The notes under the pieces were generated by a model that searched no databases, was not told the origin of the DNA, and worked only from the letters and a program-made list of their open reading frames with translations. From Avena insularis (taxonomy: Eukaryota > Streptophyta > Magnoliopsida > Poales > Poaceae), in NCBI GenBank assembly GCA_023614405.1, contig CM042691.1, positions 168,364,927 through 168,428,926 on the forward strand: a stretch of DNA of 64,000 nt, written 5' to 3'. A program made the position numbers and the translations under genes. Below are positions 22,470 through 31,918 of this stretch, piece after piece. How positions within the stretch are numbered: the stretch's first letter is position 1; each line of letters begins with the position of its first letter.

Positions 22470-22699
22470 TGTAGACTACTCGATTATCTTTCATCTACTA
22501 TACTATGATTATTGAGTCGCAATGACCATCCAACATGTGGATGGCTTGCTATGGTGTGTTTGATTTTTCCAAAACTTGTTGTTTATGTCATTCAAACTCT
22601 ATGTTATTTTGATGCTTGGTTATTGTGATTGTCTATGTGATGTATTGTGCACGTTAAGAATCTATGGGTATCTCATTCTTATCCTTATGAAAACCACAG

Positions 22700-24504
22700 A
22701 TTCCTCCTCGACGTGCCAACCCCAACCAAAACAACAACAACAATGTCACTCCCGAGATGCAGCAGTTGATGACAGCACAAGCACAACTGATGCATATGAT
22801 GACCACCTTCATGCAGAACCAGAATCAGAACAACAACAATAACAATAACAACAACAACAACAACCAGAATAATCCGCCAGGATTTGAGATGCTCACCAGA
22901 TTTCTAAGACTGAGGCCTGCAAAGTTCTCGGGAACCACTGATCCAATGGTAGCCAATGACTGGTTACGTTCAGTAAACAAGGACTTAGTGACTGTCGGCT
23001 GCACCGACGAAGAGAAGGTCAGGTTGCATCACATCTGCTGGAAGGACCAGCAGCAACTTGGTGGGACGACTTTTAGATCACCACTCCCATTGAGGATGTG
23101 ACTTGGGATATCTTTGAGGATGGATTCCGTACAGCTCACATCTCAATCGGAGTGATGAATTTGAAGAAGAAGGAGTTCCACAACCTGAAACAGTGTCACC
23201 GTAGCGTGGCTGAGTATATTGAGGAATTCAACAATCTGGTGCATTATGCACCGGATGAAGTTGATATAGATGCTAAGAGGAAGGAGAAATTCCTCGAAGG
23301 ACTGAATGATGAATTGAATCTGCAGCTGTCTGTTGCCTATTTCCCAACCTACCAATCGCTTTGTGACAAGGCTACCATCTTGGAGAACAAGATGAAACAG
23401 GTTGAGAGCAGGAAGAGAAAATGCAGCTTTGATAAGCACAACTCGGGATCGTCTCACAAGCGTTCCCATCATGATGATAGTGGGAGTTCTGGATCCCACA
23501 AACATGGAAAGTACAACAACCACCACAGCCATAACCGCCATCATGACAGCAAGCATCACCGCAATCATGATAATGACAAGTATAAGAACCACAAGAGTGG
23601 ACACAAGAGCCACCACAGTGGAGGTGAAAATGGTAGTGGAAGTCAGCCTGCAAAGAGAGATATCAGTCAGGTTGAGTGTTTCAAGTGTAAGAAGATGGGA
23701 CACTATGCAAATGAGTGCCCAGAGAAGAAGGTTGAAGGAACCACCAAGCCCAACCCTTTCCAGAAGGGACAAGTGAACCACATCAATGTGGAAGAGATAT
23801 ACGAGGAATATGATGCTGTGGCTGGTAAGTTCAAACTCAATTCTATTCCAGCACTTGTTCTTTTTGATACTGGTGCATCGCATTCATTCATATCAAGAGC
23901 ATTTGTTGATAGAAATGGATTTCCAACTGAAAATATTGGGTGTCCTATAAAAGTAAGTTCTCTCGGTGGAGATATGATAGTAAGCCTTGGATGTCGTGAT
24001 CTAGTAATAGAGTTTGGAAAGCATAAGTTTCCAGTTAGTCTGATAATCCTAGATTCCCAAGGACTGGATGTTATTTCGGGAATGGATTGGATGACCAAGT
24101 ATGAGGGAGTACTAGATTGTGCCAACCGTACTATCACACTCACAACCCCGGATAATAAAAGGATTAGATTCAAGTCTAACTTTGAATCAAAAGGGAGTAA
24201 GCTAAATTCTCTTAAGGGGGGTAGCATAGATAGTGTGCTAATTGTGAGAGAATATCCAGATGTGTTTCCGGAGGAATTGGCGGGAATGCCACCAGATAGA
24301 GATGTGGAGTTTTTGATTGACTTGCTGCCAGGATCCGGACCAATAGCAAAGAGACCTTATAAGATATCAGTTGATGAGTTGAAGGAACTCAAGAAACAAC
24401 TTGGAGAACAATTGCAGAAAGGAATTATTCAACCAAGTTCATCATCTTGGGGAGCACCAGTATTGTTTGTTGAAAAAAATATAGAAGTCAAAGGTTATGC
24501 ATAG
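22700..24504 (+). pseudogene. gag: Gypsy-B gag and protease, with the start of RT
   Basis: The frame begins at 22700 where the chromovirus-type start (M)PPRRANPN has ATT in place of ATG. It runs with an Asn repeat (about 22828-22872) to a frameshift near 23085-23100, then stays open for 468 codons. The capsid part (LKQCHRSVAEYIEEFN) is followed by a His-rich linker (about 23428-23633), the CCHC zinc knuckle CFKCKKMGHYANEC (23677-23718) and the protease active site LFDTGAS (DTG at 23866-23874). RT begins with the FPEELAGMPPDRDVEF block. The frame ends at a frameshift near 24480. Gag would form the particle, protease would process the polyprotein. Confidence 0.9.
23428..23633 (+). other. Histidine-rich linker of Gypsy-B gag
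   Basis: Encodes a stretch of about 65 residues with 18 His, mixed with Ser, Lys, Asn and Asp, directly before the zinc knuckle. The long open frame on the opposite strand here is a by-product of the biased codons. Confidence 0.85.
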
Positions 24505-25328
24505 ATTATCGTTCACTCAATGAGGTGACTATCAAGAATAAGTATCCTTTGCCCAAAATCAATGACTTGTTTGATCAGTTAGAAGGAGCTCGAGTGTTCT
24601 CAAAGATTGATCTCCGATCAGGCTACTTTCAGCTAAAGATAAGGGAACAAGACACACCTAAGACTGCTTTCACCACTAGGTATGGATTGTATGAATACAC
24701 CATGATGCCATTTGGTTTGACAAATGCACCAGCTTACTTCATGAATATGATGAACAAAGTGTTCATGGAATTTCTTGACAAGTTCGTTGTCGTTTTCATC
24801 GATGACATTTTGATCTACTCCAAGAGAAATGAAGAGCACGAGGAACATTTACGATTGATACTTGAGAAGCTTAGATAGCATAAGTTGTATGCAAAATTCA
24901 GCAACTGTGAATTCTGGTTGAATGAAGTTGGATTTCTTGGACACATTGTGTCAGGAGATGGTGTAGCAGTTGATCCCGCAAAAGTGTCAGCTGTAACTGA
25001 GTGGGAATCTCCTAAGTCAGTGAAAGAAGTTCGTATTTTCCTTGGCTTGGCAGGATACTATAGAAGCTTCATTGAGAATTTCTCAAAGGTAGCTAAGCCA
25101 ATGACGGAGTTACTCAAGAAAGACAAGAAATTTGATTGGACTGAAGGATGTGAACTCAGTTTCCAAGAGTTGAAGAAGAGACTAGTGACAGCACGAGTCT
25201 TATGTCTGCCAGACTTAGAGAAATATTTTCTAGTGTATTGTGATGCATCTCACCAAGGATTTGGTTGCAGTCCTGATGCAAGAAGGGAAAGTTGTGGCAT
25301 ATGCCTCGAGACAACTCAAAACTCATGA
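24505..25328 (+). pseudogene. pol: Gypsy-B reverse transcriptase and start of RNase H
   Basis: After the frameshift the RT continues with [34 protein letters not shown] (first catalytic Asp) and [10 protein letters not shown] (24795-24824, the Asp pair). A TAG at 24876-24878 cuts the frame, which then resumes through the thumb block HIVSGDGV and FLGLAGYYR to the RNase H start [13 protein letters not shown] further frameshift follows near 25270. The catalytic acids of RT are intact, but stops and frameshifts exclude a full enzyme. Confidence 0.9.
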
Positions 25329-25629
25329 AGTGAATTAGACTACTCATGATTTGGAGTTAGCCTCTGTTGTCCATGCACTCAAAACATGGAGACATTATCT
25401 TTTGGGAAAGCGATGTGAAGTGTTCACAGATCACAAAAGTTTGAAGTATATCTTCACCCAGAAAGAAATCAATATGAGACAAAGAAGATGGCTAGAACTC
25501 ATCAAGGACTATGACTTGAGTTTGCAATACCACCCCGGTAAAGCAAATGTTGTAGCCAATGCATTAAGCCATAAGGTTTATGTAAATGGCCTTACTAAAG
25601 GAGAGTTGCCAGATGATCTGTGTGCCTAA
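25329..25629 (+). pseudogene. pol: Gypsy-B RNase H, C-terminal part
   Basis: The open piece carries the HDLELAS-type region: the plus strand reads ACTCATGATTTGGAGTTAGCC just upstream of 25365, followed by [21 protein letters not shown] (the TDHKSL Asp), [14 protein letters not shown] and [13 protein letters not shown], the classical end of Gypsy RNase H. It terminates in the linker to integrase at 25627-25629. Confidence 0.9.
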
Positions 25630-26682
25630 TTCAAAGATCTCAGATTGGAGATTGTGCCTGAGGGACATCTCATGTCATTGGATGTTCAACCCACCATGTT
25701 GGACAAGATCAAGGAAGCCCAAAAGATGGACAAGGAAATTGAAGAGATTAAGGAAAGGATTGGCAAGGGAAAAGCCAAAGGATTCCATGAAGACGAACAT
25801 GGTACTTATGGTATGGAAAACGTATCTGCATTCCGCAAGATCCGGAGCTTCGGAAACTGATTTTGCAGGAAGCACACAATTCACCATATTCCAGTCATCC
25901 GGGTAACACCAAAATGTACATGGATGTGAAGGAAAGATTTTGTTGGAATAATCTCAAGAAAGACATCGCCGAACATATTGCTTTGTGTGATGTATGTAGC
26001 AGAGTGAAAGCGGAACATCAGAAACCAGTAGGATTGTTACAACCACTACCTATTCCTGATTGGAAGTGGGACAAGTCTGGCATGGATTTCATCACTGGAC
26101 TGCCAAGGAGTAGATCGGGATATGATTCTATTTGGGTCGTGGTGGATAGCCTAACTAAAGTGGCTCACTTCTTACCCGCGAAGACAACATATACAAGTGC
26201 TAAGTTAGCCAAGATCTATATGAATAGGATTGTGTGTCTACATGGAGTACCTAAGAGTATTGTGTCTGATAGGGGAACTCAATTCACTTCCCACTTTTGG
26301 AGGCAACTGCATGAGTCATTGGGAACGAGATTGGAATTCAGTACTGCTTTTCATCCCCAGACTGATGGACAGATCGAAAGGACCAACCAGATTCTTGAGG
26401 ATATGTTTTGGGCATGTGCCCTAGATTATGGTGCTAGTTGGGATGAAAGTCTGCCTTACGCATAATTCTCTTACAACAACAACTATCAAGCCAGAATTTC
26501 TCTATGGGAGAAAGTGTACTACACCATTGCTATGGAATGGTGTTGGAGAAAGAAACTTGTTCGGGCCAGAACTAATCAAAGAAGCTGAAGAGAAATTCAA
26601 GTTGGTAAAGGACATATTGAAGATAGCATAGTCCCGACAGAAGATCTACGCAGACCCAAATCATAGAGAAGTCACCTATGAG
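25630..26682 (+). pseudogene. pol: Gypsy-B integrase
   Basis: The linker region at 25645-25860 carries one frame. From 25863 the zinc domain keeps HHCC ligands (AHNSPYSSHPG ... ALCDVCSRVK). The catalytic core has Asp at 26085-26087 (GMDFITG), Asp at 26268-26270 (VSDRGTQF) and Glu at 26376-26378 (GQIERTNQ), i.e. D-D35E spacing. A stop at 26463-26465 and a further break near 26631 interrupt the end. The core catalytic triad is complete, but the frame is not. Confidence 0.9.
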
Positions 26683-27150
26683 GTGGGTGATAGAGTTTAC
26701 CTTAGAGTATCACCACTTCGTGGAGTGAAGAGGTTTGGAGTCAAAGGAAAATTGGCCCCAAGATATGTTGGACCATTCAAGATTCTGAGCCGTAAAGGAG
26801 AAGTAGCATACGAGATTGAATTGCCTGAATCATTGTTTGCCGTTCACAATGTGTTTCATGTAAGTCATCTAAAGAAATGCCATCCGGAGATGGAAGAGAC
26901 TTCTTTGAAGGATACTATACCTTTGGAGGAGGTCCAATTAAAAAGTGATCTCGCTTATGAGGAAAAACCTATCAAGATTCTTGAGACTACAAAAAGAGTT
27001 ATTCGGATAAAGACTATTAAATTCTGCAAAGTTCAGTGGAACCATCATTCCGAGGAAGAAGCAACATGGGAAAGAGAAGATGATCTTCGGAAAGACCACT
27101 CTCACCTATTTGCTAGCCAATATGAATCTCGAGGGCGATATTCACCTTAA
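26683..27150 (+). pseudogene. pol: Gypsy-B integrase C-terminus (GPF/Y) and chromodomain
   Basis: A 155-codon open piece. It begins with VYLRVSPLRGVKRFG and has the GPF motif (LAPRYVGPFKIL) of the integrase C-terminal domain, then NVFHVSHLKKCHP. Residues about 100-150 form a chromodomain of Tekay type (KPIKILETTKRVIR; VQWNHHSEEEATWERE), where the aromatic residues of the usual methyl-lysine cage are partly missing, as is common in plant chromoviruses. It ends with a stop just before the polypurine tract. The chromodomain would direct integration to heterochromatin. Confidence 0.9.
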
Positions 27151-27158
27151 GGGGGTTA
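27149..27158 (+). other. Polypurine tract of Gypsy-B
   Basis: aagggggtta, four bases before the start of the 3' LTR, the primer for plus-strand synthesis. Confidence 0.85.
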
Positions 27159-27162
27159 GATT

Positions 27163-30100
27163 TGTAACATCCCAAAAATCATGATTTATAAAGTTTGCAT
27201 ATCATTCATGCATTCATAAACATTTAGGATCATTTTCAATTAAGATTTAAAAACTGAAGCAAATTGTTGTCTATTATTATATGTAGGAAAACAATGGCTT
27301 TATTCCCACTCTATAACATAAGAATACTTGTTTTAACCATAAAAGGTTTGAACATAGGTTTGATTGTTATTTCCACAGCTTGGTCAAAATTTCAAAACAA
27401 AAATATGAATTCAAAACCATTCATATGCCTATTATAAATAAGTAATTAAGGAATGATTTTATTTTTAAATTCAATGGGCCAATGTAATTATGAGTGAACA
27501 ACAATGTTTTATACACAAATATGTGCATGTTTCACTTTACAAAAATCCAGAAAGAGTTTGAATTCAAACTCATTTGAAATCATTTGAAAAGGATTCCTGG
27601 AAAATGAATTAGAAAAACCAAAAGAGAAAAGAATAAAGAAAAGGCCGGCGCCACCAATCAAGCCCAACAGCAGAACCAGCCCATTAGCCAGCCCACCCGG
27701 GACCCCCTCTCCTCTATGTTTCTCACCCAGCCCGCACACACCCCCTCACTGATGGGCAGGCCCCACCGCCACGTCAACCTCGTCGTTAATCTAGCGCCGA
27801 AGACCAGCTCGCCGCAGCCGTTTACTCCCCGAGGCAAATGCGTTTAATTGGCATTGATTCCTCGTGAGATTCTCGCCCCCACTCCGACTACTTAATCCCC
27901 ACCCCTCTGCGACCATTTCCCCTCGCTCAGCACCCCTTCTCTGCCACCAGGCTGCCCGCAATTTCACTTGCACCGCCGCAGTACCGAGCGTCTCCGACGA
28001 TGAAATTTCGGTGAGCCCGACCGCCCCTGTCCCTCTGGTTCATACGAGTGTGCTCCTTGTGATCTTGTGCAACTTTTGACACTTCTGGTTTGCCTGCGCG
28101 TGACCTAGGTCGTCGCCCCCGTCCACCTCTACGAACGACAGAACCACCGCTCAACTTCGGCGAGCGATTTAGGTAATGTCCGACCGCCCCCTGTCTTCTC
28201 CCTGACCCTGCCATGTTCGCCTGATCACTATGCACACGCTGATGCCCTTGCCTTGTGTTAGGTTGGTCCAGAACATCGCCAACGTCGCCGTCCACCCGAG
28301 CCCGACGCTGTCCTCGACTCCGACAAGCTCCCACGGCCACAGCAGCTCTCCCCTGTCAACGCTAGCAGCATCTCGAGCTTCCTCACAGCCTTGCGACGTC
28401 GGTAAGCATCGCCACTACCCCCAGCCCTCTCTAGAATCGCCGGACCGTCACTGGCAGACGCGCCGCGGCAGCTCTGGACACTTGCGCCAGCGGTTTAGGG
28501 TCAAGTCGATTAGATCCACTGGATCTAGATCCATCGGTCTAGATTGGACGCCAGTCCAAAAGGGTACGGGCAGATCTGAGCCGCTGGATCTCATTTAGAT
28601 CTGAGGGTGCACGTGTGTGATCCGCGCGAAGCGGTACCGTCCAATCAGGAAGCGCCGCTTGGCTAGGTTTTAGATTTAAAATCTGGAAATTCATCTATTA
28701 GATATTCAAATTTGTAAATTCAATAACTTTTATTTTGTTTATCCAAAAAATGCAAATAATATACCATTGGAATCACAAAAATAAATCCTACACATATACG
28801 GGCTTAGTTTTGTATTTTATTTCTGTTAAAAAGGATTTTATGCAGAGACATTTGTAGGCATATTTTGTGTATAAAAATTATTTGAAAAATGTTTTAAGGC
28901 CAAATTAAGTTTATTTGGTGTATAATTGTTTAGTTTATTGTTCAGTACTGTTTTACTTGTCTTACTTGGTTTAAAAAATCATCACATGGCATTTGCATGC
29001 ATTCATATTTTTTTTTTGATTATTTGGAATGTGAATATGGAGCTATCATTTTATTTGTAGATTTTGGTGCTAGTGGTGATTGTGACTGTGAGGATTGTTG
29101 TTACTCCCCCAACTACCAAGTTAAGTGGTGCTTCATACTTTTGTCCCAATATTTTGACTATGCATTAGAAATATTTTGTATAGGGCTTGCATGATAATTT
29201 TTGCTAAGTATCTATATGCTATGATTGGGAAATCCTAGTAGTTGTAGAATTGTTAGAATTTTCTCTAAGTTAAGATAATTGCTATTGCCATGCTTAGCCT
29301 AGATAGTAGAAACCAAGGGTGGTTTATATACACATGCTATGGAAAATATTGCAAAGTCTTTGACTTATGTTTTTGCTTAATAAAACAACTAAGTGAATGA
29401 AACACCTGGGTGGATTGGTAATTGCTTGGTGGATTTTTGTTGAGTGGTTACCAGGGCCCATTTTCCAATGGTTTACCCTGTGTATCTCACTTGTGGAATG
29501 CCACCCAGGAACAAAGGGATTTGAGATGCCATATGTTAAGAAGCTTCTAGTGCAGCCACATGGCATTATGGGCTTTGCCTGGATCATATAGGTTGCAATA
29601 ACTTAGCCAAATGGACAGTTGGTGGTAGAGGGTGATAGGTTTGGAGCGCGTACATTTTGGTCTAAGGGAAGGCTTCTGAAAGGTCCTATCTTGGTGAAAA
29701 TCAAGTCTTGTGGGGAAAGTGCACCACCTCTGCAGAAGGAAGAATCTAACTACTTAGCCGTGTCCCCGGAAAAGGACAATTTGAGCATCAAGACATGAAA
29801 GCTATCAAGAAAATCCTCATCCCAATTTCTAAGTTAAAAACTTGTGGGTGAACAAGGGTGAAGGTTCACTAATGTCTATTGGTGGTTCCTTGGGAGTTTT
29901 TGCCAAACAAAAACTTAGTGTTTTCAACTAATAGGTAAAACCTATTTTGAGCAAAGCAAGCCTAAGGTACACTTAGCCAAATTCATGTAGAAGCTAGATA
30001 CTATTTATTCTACTAAGGTATCACTTGCCAATACTATTCCAATGTATTGACCCACTATGGCTGTAACTTGTGATGTTGCAGGTTACTCTGATGAGGATTA

Positions 30101-30354
30101 GGGTTAAGAGTCTACACTCAACATGCTTCCCTGTGGCACATGAAGATGAAGACTTTCATTTATATTGCTAAGTTAACTCTTGTACCAGCCTATGGCTATG
30201 GAGTTGTAAAAGACTATGTTATTGCTGGAATGCCAATGTAATAATGACCTTTGTTTCTATGTACTTCATCTTACACCGTGGATGCTAGCAATTGATCCAG
30301 GGACTAGCATTGCAATCACAGGGACCTTTACCTTTATAAAGGTGGGGTCTTACA
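27163..30354 (+). repeat. 3' LTR of Gypsy-B
   Basis: 3192 bp, same ends as the 5' LTR. Differences from it are mostly substitutions, with short indels and one of about 25 bases (extra sequence near 29891-29915, gggagtttttgcc...). The base after 30354 resumes the Gypsy-C LTR. Confidence 0.95.
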
Positions 30355-30405
30355 ACAACAATATACATAGATCGCCATCCAACTACATCTATGACTAGTA
30401 ATCCA
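30355..30405 (-). repeat. Gypsy-C 3' LTR, 51-bp middle piece between two insertions
   Basis: Holds atacatagatcgcc and ctacatctatg. It is the only host sequence between Gypsy-B and Gypsy-A. Its last five bases, atcca, pair with attca at 38856-38860 as a target duplication of Gypsy-A with one C to T change. Confidence 0.6.
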
Positions 30406-31904
30406 TGATGAACCACAAGTATAGGGTGTGTATCGTAGTACTTTTGATAAATAGGAGTGTCGATCCCAACGAGGAGAAGAAGGTGTTGACTAGTGGTATG
30501 GAGCAGGAAATATGTGTAAATACTTGGCAAACGGATTTTTAGTTTTTTTTTGATAAAACAAGGAAATAAAGTGCAAGTAAATAAAGACAACAAATAATTG
30601 CAGCAAGTGGCCCAATCCTTAGCAAAGGACAAGCCGGTGGTAATAATTATGAACACCAAACGTTCTAGAGGATACATGGGAATACTATCAAGTGCTTTCA
30701 TTTCATATAGTTGATTAATATTCTTTGGTTTTATAAGTGTTATGTGGGTGTACCTGTGCTAATGTACCGACCTTACTTGGACTAATACATACTTGTGATT
30801 AAACCCAATGCAAGCATCCGCAACTACAAGAAAGTAATTAAGATAAAAACCTAATCACAGCCTTAAACTCTGAGATCCTACACTCCCTTGTGCAAAGGTT
30901 TCCAAATGGGGGTTCAGGTTTCTGTCACTGCGGCAACCCCACAATTAGTAGCCAAATGCACAATGCATTCCCCTAGGCCCATAAATGGTGAAGTATCATG
31001 TAGTCGACGTTCACATGACACCACTAGAAGAATAGCACCACAACTTAAATATTAAACCATTGAATAATACCTCAACACACTTCCACTACTAACAACATGA
31101 CATGTCCTCAAGAACTAAACGAACTACTCACGAGACATCATATGGATCAAGAACAGAGATGATATAATGATGGATAACAATCTAAAAATAAACAATAATT
31201 CAAGGGTTCCACTCACAAGCATCAACTACAATAGGAATCAACACCGGGAAAGTTTCCCCTAATAACTATGCAAGATTCAACACAATTGTTACATCGGGAT
31301 GGAGTGGAGATGATGGTGCTGGTGGAGATGATGGTGTGGATGATGATGATGATGATCCCGATGAAGTATAGCTTGATGACAGTGTTGATGGCGACGATCT
31401 CCCCTCTCCGTGAAGGAATTTCCCTGGCAGAAATCTGTCTACGGGAGAGCTCATTCTCTCTCTATAGTTTCCGCCGCAGAGGCGGCGAAATCTTTCTGTG
31501 GTCGCTCCCCAAACTTTAGGGTTCCGGGAGGAAGATATAGGCGAAGGGGCAGAGCCAGAGGTGGGCCAGGGTGGCCACACCCCCAGTAGGCGCGGCCTAG
31601 GGTGGCCCGCTCCTAGGGGGTTGTGGGCCCCCTGTGGCCCAACTCTGCCTCCCCTTCTTGCTTCCTCTTTCTTCTGAAAAATAGAATTTTCCATAGTTTT
31701 TCTGGTATTTTTCTGATCTTCGCAAAATTTTCATCTAGACACCGCTTTTTCCATCAGAATCCTGACTCTGGCAGTTCATCCTCCAAGAATCATCCAACAT
31801 GCAAAAACAGATGAAAAGACATAAATATCACCTCTTAATATGAAATATATCAATGAATAGAATTAATTTATGATATAGAACAGTGACACAAAATGGACGT
31901 ATCA
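30406..31904 (-). repeat. 3' LTR of Gypsy-A
   Basis: 1499 bp. Similar to 37391-38855 over its length, except that it has about 41 extra bases near 30590-30630 and a gat-repeat (about 31338-31356) where the partner has different sequence. A TATA-like gatatagg lies near 31532. The open frame at 31266-31694 recurs in the other LTR and is not a gene. Confidence 0.9.
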
Positions 31905-31918
31905 AATCCCCCCAAGCT
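31905..31918 (-). other. Polypurine tract of Gypsy-A
   Basis: aatccccccaagct on the plus strand, i.e. agcttggggggatt on the element strand, directly beside the 3' LTR. Confidence 0.85.

Larger units (their letters stand above)
17632..30354 (+). mobile_element. Gypsy-B: chromodomain Ty3-Gypsy element (Tekay-like) with two extra ORFs
   Basis: Complete element of about 12.7 kb. Order: 5' LTR 17632-20799, primer-binding site at 20802 (initiator Met tRNA type), additional ORF 1, additional ORF 2, gag, protease, RT, RNase H, integrase, chromodomain, polypurine tract, 3' LTR 27163-30354. Integrase after RNase H and a chromodomain make it a chromovirus. LTRs begin TGTAAC and end TTACA and differ by scattered substitutions plus a few indels, so the insertion is not recent. 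Flanks gcatc and acaac do not match, so no target duplication is visible although the host LTR resumes directly. Confidence 0.9.

Noticed and set aside
22825..22872. AAC/AAT trinucleotide run as a separate microsatellite locus
   Set aside because: It is in frame in gag and encodes an Asn run; treated as part of gag.
23143..23883. 246-codon minus-strand frame rich in Val, Ile and His/Cys codons
   Set aside because: It is the antisense of the gag frame and its His-rich linker, created by codon bias; the sense strand has clear gag motifs.
31338..31356. GAT repeat as a regulatory element
   Set aside because: A short microsatellite in one LTR of Gypsy-A and absent from its partner; looks like local slippage.
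31266..31694. 142-codon minus-strand frame, with a similar one at 38354-38737
   Set aside because: Both lie at equivalent places in the two LTRs of Gypsy-A and are Pro/Gly/Ser-rich without a domain.
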